The notes beneath the pieces were generated by a model. The model saw nothing but the letters and a program-made list of their open reading frames with translations, searched no databases and had not been told where the DNA came from. 37,484 nt of DNA from GCA-003244245 sp036501085 (GTDB lineage: Bacteria; Actinomycetota; Actinomycetes; Mycobacteriales; Pseudonocardiaceae), in the NCBI GenBank assembly GCA_036501085.1, contig DASYAZ010000037.1:1-37484 (forward strand). The letters are read 5' to 3'. The stretch's first letter is position 1. Each line of letters opens with the position of its first letter. Below, piece after piece: positions 8,704 to 16,281 of this stretch. Position numbers and translations under genes: made by a program.

Positions 8704-9870
8704 TCACGGCGGCTGGCTGATCGTGCGCTCGATGCGGCGCAGCGCCTCCCGGAGCAAGGGCAGTGAGGTGCCGTGGTTGAGCCGGATCCGCCCGTGGCCC
8801 TGCTCAGCCGGCAAGGCGTAGGAGGATCCCGGGTTCACCGCCACCCGTCCGCGGTGGAGCAACACCTGGGCCGGGTCATCACCCAGCCCGGCTTCACGCA
8901 GGTCGAGCCAGGCAAGGTAACCCGCCTGAGCAGGGTGCGCCCGCACGCTGGGCGTCCGCCGGACCCAGCCGGCCAGCTCGGCGCGGGTCAGGTCCAGGTG
9001 GCTGCGCACCGCATCGATCCAGCCACCGTCATCGGTCCAGGCCGCGATACTGGCCGCCACTCCCGGAGCGGACGCGCGCAGCCGCTCGTACTGCGGCACC
9101 GCGTCGGTGACCTGCGCGGTGCCCGGCTGCGCTTGGAGCAGCGCGCATTTCAGCCCGGGCACGTTCCAGCCCTTGGAGATGCTGGTGACGGTGACCGAAT
9201 GGGCAGCGGCCTGTGGCGCGCTCACGGCGTACGGGGTGAAACTGGCGCCGGTGGCCAGCAGCGGGGCGTGCACCTCATCGGAGATCACGTGAGCCCCCCG
9301 GGCGTCCACGATCTCCGAGACGGCAGCCAGCTCGCCGGCGGTGAGCACCCGGCCGGTGGGGTTGTGCGGGTGGCACAGCAGCACGGCACGCGCACCGGCG
9401 CGCAGTGCGTCATCCAGGCACCGCAGGTCCAGCTGCCACCCATCGGGGCGATCCAACAGCGGCCACGGCACCGCCACCCGGCCCAGTTGCGCGAGGAGCA
9501 GGTAGAACGGCGGGTAGGCGGGCGTGAGCAGCACCACGCCTTCGCCCGGCTGGGTGAGCACCCGCAATGCTGCCTCCAGCCCCGCCATCACATCACCCAC
9601 CGGGCAGGCCAGCGCCGGGTCGGGCCGCCAGCCGTGATGCCGCTCGGCCCAGCCGGCGAACGCCTCGGCGAGGCCGGCCGGTTCGGAGTAACCGAGGTCG
9701 TGCGTCTCGAGCACCCGCCGGGCGGCCTCGAGGACGGCGGGAGCCAGCGGAAAGTCCATCTCCGCGACCCAGGCGGGGAGCACATCAGCCGGGTAGCGGG
9801 ACCACTTCATCGTCCGGCGGGCTCGCAGCACATCGAGATCCAGCGCGTCGAGCTCACCGTCGGGGACCAC
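8704..9870 (-). CDS. MalY/PatB-type PLP enzyme (C-S beta-lyase or aminotransferase)
   Basis: This is a fold-type I PLP enzyme of the aminotransferase class I/II family. The early RTMKWSRYPADVLPAWVAEMDF is the hallmark of the MalY/PatB subgroup, whose members cleave cystathionine or other cysteine conjugates. Further landmarks are HPHNPTG (167-173), SDEVHA (197-202), the Schiff-base lysine in SISKGWNVPG (Lys233), and the C-terminal substrate-binding arginine (GRIRLNHG). Length (388) is normal. The GTG start at 9870 has only a weak GGTAGG upstream. Lyase versus aminotransferase activity cannot be decided from sequence. It lies upstream of proS on the same strand but is separated by 89 bases. 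Confidence 0.88.
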   Translation of the reverse strand: MVPDGELDALDLDVLRARRTMKWSRYPADVLPAWVAEMDFPLAPAVLEAARRVLETHDLGYSEPAGLAEAFAGWAERHHGWRPDPALACPVGDVMAGLEAALRVLTQPGEGVVLLTPAYPPFYLLLAQLGRVAVPWPLLDRPDGWQLDLRCLDDALRAGARAVLLCHPHNPTGRVLTAGELAAVSEIVDARGAHVISDEVHAPLLATGASFTPYAVSAPQAAAHSVTVTSISKGWNVPGLKCALLQAQPGTAQVTDAVPQYERLRASAPGVAASIAAWTDDGGWIDAVRSHLDLTRAELAGWVRRTPSVRAHPAQAGYLAWLDLREAGLGDDPAQVLLHRGRVAVNPGSSYALPAEQGHGRIRLNHGTSLPLLREALRRIERTISQPP

Positions 9871-9973
9871 CAGCTGTGCCTACCCGGACGGAGGTGGCGC
9901 GCACCACCCCGGACCGGAAATTCGATTGCCCGGCATCTGCGTACCGGCCATGCTGCACCCGGTATCGGGAGGT

Positions 9974-10097
9974 GCCCGCGAGGCGGGCGGAGCGGAGGGA
10001 GGTGGCCGTCGATGGTTGCTCCTGGCCTGCGGCCTGTACCAGTCCCTCGCTGTACCCACCCCCGCCACTGAGCGAGTCCCGGGGTGGGCCCCACCCC
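9974..10097. promoter_or_regulatory. Dyad symmetries in the gap upstream of the RIO kinase
   Basis: The 242-base gap between two divergent genes holds two small inverted repeats. GCCCGC and GCGGGC (9974-9988) flank a GAG loop. GGGGTGGG and CCCACCCC (10081-10097) are separated by a single base and end just before the ribosome binding site of the downstream kinase gene. The second could be an operator or a leader hairpin close to the start codon. Both are simple GC strings, so chance is possible. Promoters of both genes should lie in this gap. Confidence 0.3.
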
Positions 10098-10112
10098 TGA
10101 GGAGATCTCTCC

Positions 10113-11024
10113 GTGTCAGAGTACGACCGGCTGCCCGTGCGGCGCGGCCGATTTGACGACGTCTCCCGCCGCCGGCGGCGGCCTCATTTCGATGACGACT
10201 ATCCCGAGCCCAGCCCTCGCCGGCGGGCTCCCGATCCGGATCCGCCGCAGGACGATCCAGTGGCCGGGGACCGGTGGTCCACCTGGGATCTCGGCCAGCA
10301 CGGCCCCGAACCCCACCCGGAGTGGCTGGTCACCGAGCTCGCCGCGGTGGACACCGAGCTCGGGGTGCTCAAGACCGGCAAGGAAGCCGACGTGCACCTG
10401 GTGGAGCGAGCGGTGCCCGGCACATCCAGATCCTGCCTGCTTGCCGCCAAGCGTTACCGCAGCGCCGAACACCGGATGTTCCACCGCGACGCGGCTTACC
10501 TGGAGGGCCGGCGGGTCCGCCGCTCGCGGGAGACGCGAGCGATGGCCCGGCGCACTGCCTTCGGCCGTGATCTGCTCGCCGGTCAGTGGGCGGCCGCGGA
10601 GTTCGGCGCGTTGTGCCGGCTCTGGCAACTCGGCGCCCCGGTGCCCTACCCGGCGCAGCTGCACGGGACTGAGCTGCTGATGGAGTACCTCGATGAACCG
10701 GATGGGCAGGCGGCTCCCCGGCTGGCGCAGCTGCGGCCCGGGCCTGCCCAGCTGCGCGACCTGTGGGACCAGCTCATCGACGCCCTGCTGATCCTCACCG
10801 GCGAGGGGCTGGCCCACGGCGACCTGTCCCCGTTCAACCTGCTCGTGCACCGCGGGCGGCTGGTTCTCATCGACCTGCCGCAGGTGGTGGACATCGTCGC
10901 CAACCCGCAGGGACCGGCGTTCCTCGACCGGGATCTGCGGATCGTCACCGGCTGGTTCATCGCCCACGGGCTGGGGCAGCCCGTGGGCGAGGCGGGCCGC
11001 GCCCGCCTCACCCACGGGTCGTGA
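10113..11024 (+). CDS. RIO-type serine/threonine protein kinase
   Basis: The protein has a charged, disordered N-terminus (about 1-60) and then a RIO1-like kinase core. It shows the nucleotide-binding KTGKEADVHLV (87-97), the catalytic lysine in LAAKRYRSAEHRMF (Lys113), the catalytic loop HGDLSPFN (235-242) and the metal-binding aspartate in LIDLPQ (Asp254). RIO kinases are small atypical kinases linked to ribosome assembly in archaea and eukaryotes; the role of bacterial members is poorly known. The GTG start follows GAGGAG with good spacing. The TGA stop lies inside a 44-bp palindrome shared with the converging cobA gene. Confidence 0.9.
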   Translation: MSEYDRLPVRRGRFDDVSRRRRRPHFDDDYPEPSPRRRAPDPDPPQDDPVAGDRWSTWDLGQHGPEPHPEWLVTELAAVDTELGVLKTGKEADVHLVERAVPGTSRSCLLAAKRYRSAEHRMFHRDAAYLEGRRVRRSRETRAMARRTAFGRDLLAGQWAAAEFGALCRLWQLGAPVPYPAQLHGTELLMEYLDEPDGQAAPRLAQLRPGPAQLRDLWDQLIDALLILTGEGLAHGDLSPFNLLVHRGRLVLIDLPQVVDIVANPQGPAFLDRDLRIVTGWFIAHGLGQPVGEAGRARLTHGS

Positions 11025-11062
11025 GTGGCATTCGGTGCTGGAACACTGTTACTCACTCACGA
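11019..11062. repeat. 44-bp imperfect palindrome at two converging gene ends
   Basis: The ends TCGTGAGTG and CACTCACGA pair perfectly over nine bases; the middle pairs only partly. The kinase stop TGA (11022-11024) is in the left end, and the cobA stop TAA (11051-11049 on minus) is in the right half, so one element closes both genes. It is the same length as the perfect palindrome at 27887-27930 and identical to it at 34 of 44 positions by my count. A bidirectional terminator role is likely; the shared sequence also points to a dispersed repeat family. Confidence 0.75.
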
Positions 11063-12260
11063 GCCCGACCACCGGGCCGATGATCACGATGGCGGGCGGG
11101 CGGATGCCGGCCGCGGTCACCTTCTCGGCCACGTCGCGCAAGGTGCCACGCACCGTGCGCTGGCCGTGCAGGGTGCCGTTGGCGATCACCGCGGCGGGGG
11201 TGCCCGGCGGGCGGCCGTGGGTGAGCAGGACCTCGGCGAACGCACCGATCCGCTCCAGCGCCATGAGCAGCACCAGCGTGCCGCGCAGCCGCCCCAGCGC
11301 GGGCCAGTCCACCAGGCAGGCGGGGTCGTCCGGGGCCACGTGCCCGGACACCACGACGAACTCATGGGTCACGCCGCGGTGGGTCACCGGGATACCCGCC
11401 GCGGCCGGCACCGAGATCGCGCTGGTCACCCCGGGCACCACCGTCACCGGTAACCCAGCGGCCGCGCAGGCGAGCACCTCCTCGAAACCGCGGCCGAAGA
11501 CGTAGGGGTCACCACCCTTGAGCCGCACCACGAACCGGCCGGCCCTGGCATGCTCGACCAGCTGCGCGTTGATCTGTTCCTGGGGCATCGCCCGGCCGTA
11601 GGGCACCTTCGCGGCGTCGATCACCGTCACGTGCGCACCGAGCTCGTCGAGCAACTCCCGGGGTGCGAGCCGGTCGGCCAGCACCACGTCCGCCCGGGCC
11701 AGCAACCGCCGCCCGCGCACGGTGATCAGGTCGGGATCACCGGGCCCCGCGCCGACCAGCGCCACCCCGGGCATGCTGAGCTGGTCCTCGGCGTCCGGAG
11801 CGTCGTCCACCACACCGGTGCGCAGTGCCTCGATCAGGGCATCCCGGACCGCAGCGGAGCGGCGCGGGCGGCGCCCGGCGAGCACGCCGATGAGCAACCC
11901 GTCGTGCTCGGCGCTCGCCGCAGTGACAGCGCTGCCACCTGTCGCATCGTCGGCCCGGACGCAGAACACCCTCCGGCGGTGCGCCTCAGCGGCCACCGCG
12001 GCGTTGACTGCGGGCACGGAGCTGCAGGCCAGGGCGTACCAGGCGCCTTCCAGGTCCCCCTCGGCGTAACCCCGGACCTCCCAGCGCAGCTCCCCCGCGG
12101 TGGCCATCGCCTCGACGGCCGGGGTGGCGCCGGGGGCGACGAGTACCACCTCGGCACCAGCGGCGATCAGCCGTGGCAACCGGCGCTGGGCCACGGTGCC
12201 CGCGCCGACCACGACGACCCGCCGCCCCGTCAGGTCCAGCCCCACCAGATAGGGCTTCAC
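11049..12260 (-). CDS. cobA: CysG-like fusion: precorrin-2 dehydrogenase domain plus uroporphyrinogen-III C-methyltransferase
   Basis: The 403-residue protein has an N-terminal Rossmann domain (about 1-150; GRRVVVVGAGTVAQRRLPRLIAAGAEV), as in siroheme synthase, and a C-terminal SUMT domain (about 165-400) with VGAGPGDPDLITVRG, the loop VVLADRLAPRELL, VRLKGGDPYVFGRGFEEV and VPGVTSAISVPAAAGIPVTHR. SUMT makes precorrin-2 with two SAM; the N-terminal domain would oxidise it to sirohydrochlorin, the usual CbiX substrate. Position corresponds to cysG (Rv2847c) in M. tuberculosis. The GTG at 12260 is chosen because it follows GGGAGC, fits the family start and overlaps the cobH stop (GTGA); reading on to 12710 only runs through cobH. 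Confidence 0.94.
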   Translation of the reverse strand: MKPYLVGLDLTGRRVVVVGAGTVAQRRLPRLIAAGAEVVLVAPGATPAVEAMATAGELRWEVRGYAEGDLEGAWYALACSSVPAVNAAVAAEAHRRRVFCVRADDATGGSAVTAASAEHDGLLIGVLAGRRPRRSAAVRDALIEALRTGVVDDAPDAEDQLSMPGVALVGAGPGDPDLITVRGRRLLARADVVLADRLAPRELLDELGAHVTVIDAAKVPYGRAMPQEQINAQLVEHARAGRFVVRLKGGDPYVFGRGFEEVLACAAAGLPVTVVPGVTSAISVPAAAGIPVTHRGVTHEFVVVSGHVAPDDPACLVDWPALGRLRGTLVLLMALERIGAFAEVLLTHGRPPGTPAAVIANGTLHGQRTVRGTLRDVAEKVTAAGIRPPAIVIIGPVVGLVSE

Positions 12261-12859
12261 CGCTGCGGCTCCCAGGACAGCAGTGCGTTGACCGCCGCAG
12301 CCGCCACCGCGGTGCCACCCTTGGCGCTGCGGTTGGTCAGCGCGGGCAGGCCCGATCCGCGCAGCGCTGCCTTGGCCTGGGCGGCGTCGACGAACCCGAC
12401 CGGTAACCCGATCACCAGCGCCGGGCGCAGCAGGCCGGCGCTGGTGAGGCGGAGCAGCTCGCGCAGCGCCGTCGGCGCGTTGCCCACCACCCATACCGCC
12501 GCCTCGGGGTACTCGGACGCGGCCACCCGGATCCCCGCTGCGGCGCGTGTCAGCCCCGGCACGGCTTCCGGGGCGGTTTCCGGGGCCAGCTCGAGTGCCA
12601 CCACGCAGGTGCGCGAGGTGACCCCGGCGGCGAGCATCCGGACATCGACCACCAGCGCTGCTCCCGCGGCCAGTGCCTGCCAGCCCGCGTACAGCGCCTG
12701 CTCGTCGCACACCAGATCCGTGGCATAGTCCACGTCAGCGCTGGCGTGGATCACCCGCTCGGTCACCGCACGGCTACCCGGCCCGAGCCCGCTGGTGTCC
12801 ACCCGGGAGCGCAGGATCCGGTACGACTCGACCTCGATCGGGTGCGGTGCGCGCCTCAC
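12257..12859 (-). CDS. cobH: Precorrin-8X methylmutase
   Basis: CobH/CbiC moves the C11 methyl group to C12, giving hydrogenobyrinic or cobyrinic acid. The 200-residue protein has the family start HPIEVESYRILRSRVD, the conserved catalytic His in ERVIHASADVDYATDLV, MLAAGVTSR, VVGNAPTALREL, and PALVIGLPVGFVDAAQAK. The GTG at 12859 follows GAGGA and gives the normal length; upstream in-frame sequence overlaps the divergent gene and has no similarity. The stop overlaps the cobA start in GTGA, so the two are translated together. Confidence 0.94.
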   Translation of the reverse strand: MRRAPHPIEVESYRILRSRVDTSGLGPGSRAVTERVIHASADVDYATDLVCDEQALYAGWQALAAGAALVVDVRMLAAGVTSRTCVVALELAPETAPEAVPGLTRAAAGIRVAASEYPEAAVWVVGNAPTALRELLRLTSAGLLRPALVIGLPVGFVDAAQAKAALRGSGLPALTNRSAKGGTAVAAAAVNALLSWEPQR

Positions 12860-12927
12860 GTCTGCGTCCTCGTCTCTGCCTCGGCATTGGCGTACGGCTT
12901 GCCGCCACAATGGTGCTGCACTGGTAG

Positions 12928-13191
12928 GTGTGGGCTGGGAGGAGGAGGACCATCGAGGATCCCGACGACGAGCTGGCCACCCAGTATGTCCTCGCCCGGC
13001 GCCTTCGTCCGGATCTCGAGGGAGCCGAGCTCGCCCAGCTGATCGTCTCCAGGCTGACCGATGACCAGCTCCTGCGGCTGGCTGGGGACGCACTCACCTG
13101 GACAGCCCACCCCACCGATCGGCAGGAGCTGGCGCTGCGCTACGTACAGAACTTCGTGCTGGCCATGGAAAGTGATCCAGACAGTACGTAA
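12928..13191 (+). CDS. Small unknown acidic protein
   Basis: I do not recognise a family. From residue 9 the sequence is acidic and helical-looking (EDPDDELATQYVLARRLRPDLEGAELAQLIVSRLTDDQLLRLAGDAL), ends in a cleanly coding stretch and keeps typical GC-rich third positions, so I think it is real. The GTG at 12928 has a poor ribosome binding site. By contrast a very strong GGAGGAGGAGG (12938-12948) sits three bases before an in-frame ATC (12952), and no ATG, GTG or TTG follows it at a usable distance. So either the GTG is used or initiation occurs at a rare codon. It is divergent from cobH with a 68-base gap. Confidence 0.6.
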   Translation: MWAGRRRTIEDPDDELATQYVLARRLRPDLEGAELAQLIVSRLTDDQLLRLAGDALTWTAHPTDRQELALRYVQNFVLAMESDPDST

Positions 13192-13233
13192 TTGATCTCG
13201 TCCGGCGTACGCAGAACCCGGCACAATGCCTTC

Positions 13234-13878
13234 ATGAGACGGCGCATGACGATCGGGCACGCTCACGTGAGGGGGACGCGACTCCTCATCGTGGGCACGG
13301 TCATGGGCACCGTCATGGTGGGCACGGTCATCGTCACCCCGTTTGCCTGGGCTCACCAGGGGCTGAGCGCCGATCCCGCGGTGTTGGTGATGGGCAGCGG
13401 AACGCTCACCTCACCGAACCCGGCTTCGAAAGCCATCACCTACAACCCGGATCTGGCCCCGATCGGGGCCGCGATGACAGCGACCCTCATCCCGACCTCG
13501 GAGGGCTCCACGAGAGCGGACTTGACGATTCTGGGGTTTCCGCCCACCCGGAGTTACGTGGTGGACGCACACACCAAACCGTGTGGGATCACCGCGGCGG
13601 CGGCCGGTCCCCTGTTCCAGGACCAGGCCGGCACCGCGGCCACCTCGCCGTGGCCATCGAGCGATGCCCGCCGCGCGAAGCCGGCTACCGGGATCCGGCT
13701 GGCCGTACGCACCGATACCGTCGGCACCGGCACCTCACACACCACGGTCCCCTTCGCCCTCACCGACCAGGTCCCCCGCTCGGTGGTGCTCCGCATCGGG
13801 ACACAGACGGCAACCGGGCCGAACCAGGCCGATACCACGGGCGCTCGCATCGCTTGCCTGACGTTGTCCAGGAAATGA
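13234..13878 (+). CDS. Secreted Cu/Zn-superoxide-dismutase-like protein, probably without metal ligands
   Basis: A basic start, a hydrophobic stretch (about residues 16-32) and an Ala-rich cleavage region (FAWA) predict secretion. The mature part resembles actinobacterial SodC-family proteins: RSYVVDAHTKPCG, AAAAGPLFQDQAG, and a C-terminal TTGARIACLTL. In active members the first motif has two metal-binding His residues (HVH type), the second reads GPHFQ, and more His lie near the C-terminus. Here only one of these His is kept, so Cu/Zn binding as in SodC is unlikely. The comparison is from memory of the family, and the match is distant. The start is uncertain: ATG at 13234 or 13246; neither has a strong ribosome binding site. 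Confidence 0.65.
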   Translation: MRRRMTIGHAHVRGTRLLIVGTVMGTVMVGTVIVTPFAWAHQGLSADPAVLVMGSGTLTSPNPASKAITYNPDLAPIGAAMTATLIPTSEGSTRADLTILGFPPTRSYVVDAHTKPCGITAAAAGPLFQDQAGTAATSPWPSSDARRAKPATGIRLAVRTDTVGTGTSHTTVPFALTDQVPRSVVLRIGTQTATGPNQADTTGARIACLTLSRK

Positions 13879-13899
13879 CCCCCGGCGCGTTACCCTGCT

Positions 13900-13923
13900 A
13901 GCTCAGGAGACCGGCCACCCGGT
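13900..13923 (+). promoter_or_regulatory. B12-box-like motif upstream of cobM
   Basis: CAGGAGACCGGCC (13904-13916) is the most conserved string of cobalamin riboswitches (the B12 box). It lies 31 bases before the cobM start, and ACCGG/CCGGT (13910-13923) could form a small hairpin. However, the rest of a cobalamin riboswitch (the GAA-CC-GGTG and CCGCCACTGT-type core) should be about 60-120 bases upstream, and I do not find it; that region is the end of the preceding coding sequence. It may be a remnant, a divergent form or chance. Confidence 0.3.
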
Positions 13924-13946
13924 GCGACCGGAGATGGGATGGCCTG

Positions 13947-14786
13947 ATGCGACCAGCCTTCGGGTTGACGGCAACTGGCCTGATCTCGTTCGTGGGCGCC
14001 GGGCCCGGCGCGCCGGACCTGCTCACCCTGCGCGGCGCGCACCGGCTGGCGAGCGCCGACGTGGTGATCTGGGCGTCCTCGCTGGTACCGGCCGCGGTCC
14101 TGGAGCATTGCCACAGCGGTGCCGAGCTGCACGACTCGGCGGGGATGACGCTGGAGGACGTGCTCGGGGTGTACCTGGCGCACCCGGACGCCATGATCGT
14201 GCGACTGCATTCCGGTGACGTCTCGCTGTACTCCGCGCTGACCGAGCAGATCAGCTGGTGCTCCGAGCACCAGCGGGCTTTCGAGATCGTTCCCGGGGTG
14301 GGCTCGCTCGCCGCTGCCGCCGCCACCGCCGGGGTGGAGCTCACGGTGCCCGGAGTGGCACAGAGCACCGTGCTCACCCGGCTCGGCGGTGGCCGGGCCG
14401 CGGCGTCGATGCCCCCCGGAGAAAGCGTCGCCGGCTTCGCCCAGCACGCAACCACGATGGCGATCTACCTCTCCGCGGCACGGCCGGGCGCGCTACGCGC
14501 GGAGCTGCTGGCCGGCTACCCTCCGCCCACCCCGGCCATCATCGTCGCGAAAGCCAGCTGGCCGGACGAGACGGTGATCGTCACCACCGTGGACCGCCTC
14601 GACGAGGCACTCACCGAATCCGGGATCCGCACCGCCGCGCTGGTCCTGGTGGGTCCCGCCCTGTCCGCCGCGGGAACCCGCAGCCGGCTCTACGACCCCA
14701 GTTACTCGCACGGCTGCCGCCGCCGGTCCGCACCCGGGAGCACCGCGGGGCGGCCGATCCCCGCCGCCAAGCGCAGGCGCCCATGA
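13947..14786 (+). CDS. cobM: Precorrin-4 C11-methyltransferase
   Basis: CobM/CbiF adds a methyl group at C11 from SAM. The protein has FVGAGPGAPDLLTLRGAHRL, the CobM-type loop VVIWASSLV, HDSAGMTLEDV, the SAM-binding LHSGDVSLYSAL and a VPGVGSLAAAAATAGVELT segment. It has 279 residues, a little longer than usual because of a basic, Pro-rich tail (about 255-279). The ATG at 13947 lacks a strong ribosome binding site. The stop overlaps cobJ (ATGA). It is the first gene of the plus-strand cobalamin operon. Confidence 0.93.
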   Translation: MRPAFGLTATGLISFVGAGPGAPDLLTLRGAHRLASADVVIWASSLVPAAVLEHCHSGAELHDSAGMTLEDVLGVYLAHPDAMIVRLHSGDVSLYSALTEQISWCSEHQRAFEIVPGVGSLAAAAATAGVELTVPGVAQSTVLTRLGGGRAAASMPPGESVAGFAQHATTMAIYLSAARPGALRAELLAGYPPPTPAIIVAKASWPDETVIVTTVDRLDEALTESGIRTAALVLVGPALSAAGTRSRLYDPSYSHGCRRRSAPGSTAGRPIPAAKRRRP

Positions 14787-15538
14787 CCGGCAGGCTCAGC
14801 ATCGTCGGGCTGGGTCCGGGTGGGCCCGCGCATCGCACGCACGCCGCGACCGACGCGATCCGCGACGCCCAGATCGTCCTCGGCTACCAGCGATACCTCC
14901 GTGACTGCGCGGACCTCACCGGCCCGCACCAGCGCGTGCTGCCCAGCGGGATCGGTGCTGAACAGCAACGTGCCGAGCACGCGGTGCACGCGGCGGCCGG
15001 TGGCGCCCGGGTGGCGGTGGTGTCCTCCGGCGACGCCGGGATCTACGGGATGGCCTCGCTGGCGCTGACCGCGGCCGCGGCGCTGCCAGCGGACCGGCGG
15101 CCACCGGTGCGGGTGGTACCCGGCATCACGGCTGCCGTCGCGGCAGGCGCGCTGCTCGGAGCCCCGCTGGCCCGGGATTTCGCCTGCCTGACGCTGTCCG
15201 ATCTGCTCGCTCCCTGGGCGGCGATCGAGGGGCGGCTACGCGCGGTGGCCGCCGCCGATCTGGTGCTGGCGCTGTACAACCCGCGCTCTCGGGGGCGGTC
15301 CTGGCAGCTCGGCCGGGCCCGCGAGGTGCTCGCCGAGTACCGGCCGGGCGACACCCCGGTCGGGCTGGTCACCGAGGTGGGGCGACCCGGCGAGGCGGTG
15401 GAGCTGAGCACGCTGGCCGGGATGGACCCGGCCGCGGCCGGGATGCACACCGTGGTGATCGTCGGGGCCGCGGGCACCAGCCGGCTCGGTGACTGGCTGG
15501 TCACCGCCCGCTCACTCGGTGCGCAGGCCACCCGGTGA
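14783..15538 (+). CDS. cobJ: Precorrin-3B C17-methyltransferase
   Basis: CobJ/CbiH methylates C17 and contracts the macrocycle ring. The 251-residue protein has LSIVGLGPGGPAHRTHAATDAI, GYQRYL, VLPSGIGAEQQRA, VVSSGDAGIYGMASLAL, VVPGITAAVAAGALLGAPLARDFACLTLSDLL and ALYNPRSRGR, all typical. The ATG at 14783 overlaps the cobM stop. Ring contraction in the aerobic route also needs the C20-oxidised substrate made by CobG; no CobG is visible in this window, which raises the question of which substrate this enzyme meets. Confidence 0.94.
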   Translation: MTGRLSIVGLGPGGPAHRTHAATDAIRDAQIVLGYQRYLRDCADLTGPHQRVLPSGIGAEQQRAEHAVHAAAGGARVAVVSSGDAGIYGMASLALTAAAALPADRRPPVRVVPGITAAVAAGALLGAPLARDFACLTLSDLLAPWAAIEGRLRAVAAADLVLALYNPRSRGRSWQLGRAREVLAEYRPGDTPVGLVTEVGRPGEAVELSTLAGMDPAAAGMHTVVIVGAAGTSRLGDWLVTARSLGAQATR

Positions 15539-16257
15539 CCGTCCACCTGGTGGGAGCCGGGCCCGGGGACCCGCAGCTACTCACCCGGCGGGGTGCCGCG
15601 CTGCTGGCCGGGGCCCGCCACGTCGTCTACGACCGCCCGTCGATGGCCGAGATCCTCACGCTGGCGCCGGGCGCTTCGCTGCACTGCGTCGGCAAGCAGG
15701 GCAGCGACCCGGCCCCGCCGCAGGACGCGGTCAACGCCCTGCTCGTGGAGCTCGGCCGGAGCGGGGAGTGCGTGGTGCGCCTGAAATCCGGTGACCCGTT
15801 CGTGGTCTCCCGCGGTGGCGAGGAGGCGGTGGCGCTGTCCCGCGCCGGGGTCGCGGTCGATGTGGTGCCCGGGGTGAGCGCCGCGGTGGCGGCACCGGCC
15901 GCAGGAGGTATCCCGGTGACGGTCCGGCAGGTGGCGCGCACGCTCACCGTGGTCGCCGGCAACGACGGCGTCGACGAGGTGGACTGGGATGCGGTGGCTC
16001 GCCTGGGCGGCACCATCGTGCTGCTCACCGGGCGGGCGGCGCTTGGCCGGGTGATCGGCGCCCTGCGGGCGGGCGGGCTGCCCGGCGACACCCCGGTCGC
16101 CGCGATCAGCGCGGCCACCCGCGGCCACCAGCGCACCGTTCGGGGCACCCTGGCCGAGCCGCCTCGCGCGCGGCTGCCCGCCCCGGTGACCATCATCATC
16201 GGCGAGGTGGCGGGGCTGGACGTCACCGGGTACGGGGTGAGCTGTGCCCACCCCTGA
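15535..16257 (+). CDS. Second, divergent uroporphyrinogen-III C-methyltransferase-like protein
   Basis: This is a single-domain SUMT-family protein (240 residues): VGAGPGDPQLLTRRGAALL, EILTLAPGASLHCVGKQG, QDAVNALLVELGRSGECVVRL, VPGVSAAVAAPAAGGIPVTVRQ, TLTVVAGND. Compared with the other SUMT here (11049-12260) several family positions differ: YDRPS instead of YDRL(V/A), KSGDPFVVS instead of KGGDP(F/Y)VFG, VRQ instead of THR. It may be a second SUMT dedicated to the B12 operon or a paralogue with changed specificity. The GTG start overlaps the cobJ stop (GTGA). It is placed where several actinobacteria carry cobK, but it is clearly not a reductase. Confidence 0.85.
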   Translation: MTVHLVGAGPGDPQLLTRRGAALLAGARHVVYDRPSMAEILTLAPGASLHCVGKQGSDPAPPQDAVNALLVELGRSGECVVRLKSGDPFVVSRGGEEAVALSRAGVAVDVVPGVSAAVAAPAAGGIPVTVRQVARTLTVVAGNDGVDEVDWDAVARLGGTIVLLTGRAALGRVIGALRAGGLPGDTPVAAISAATRGHQRTVRGTLAEPPRARLPAPVTIIIGEVAGLDVTGYGVSCAHP

Positions 16258-16281
16258 CCATCGCCCTGACCACCGCGCATC

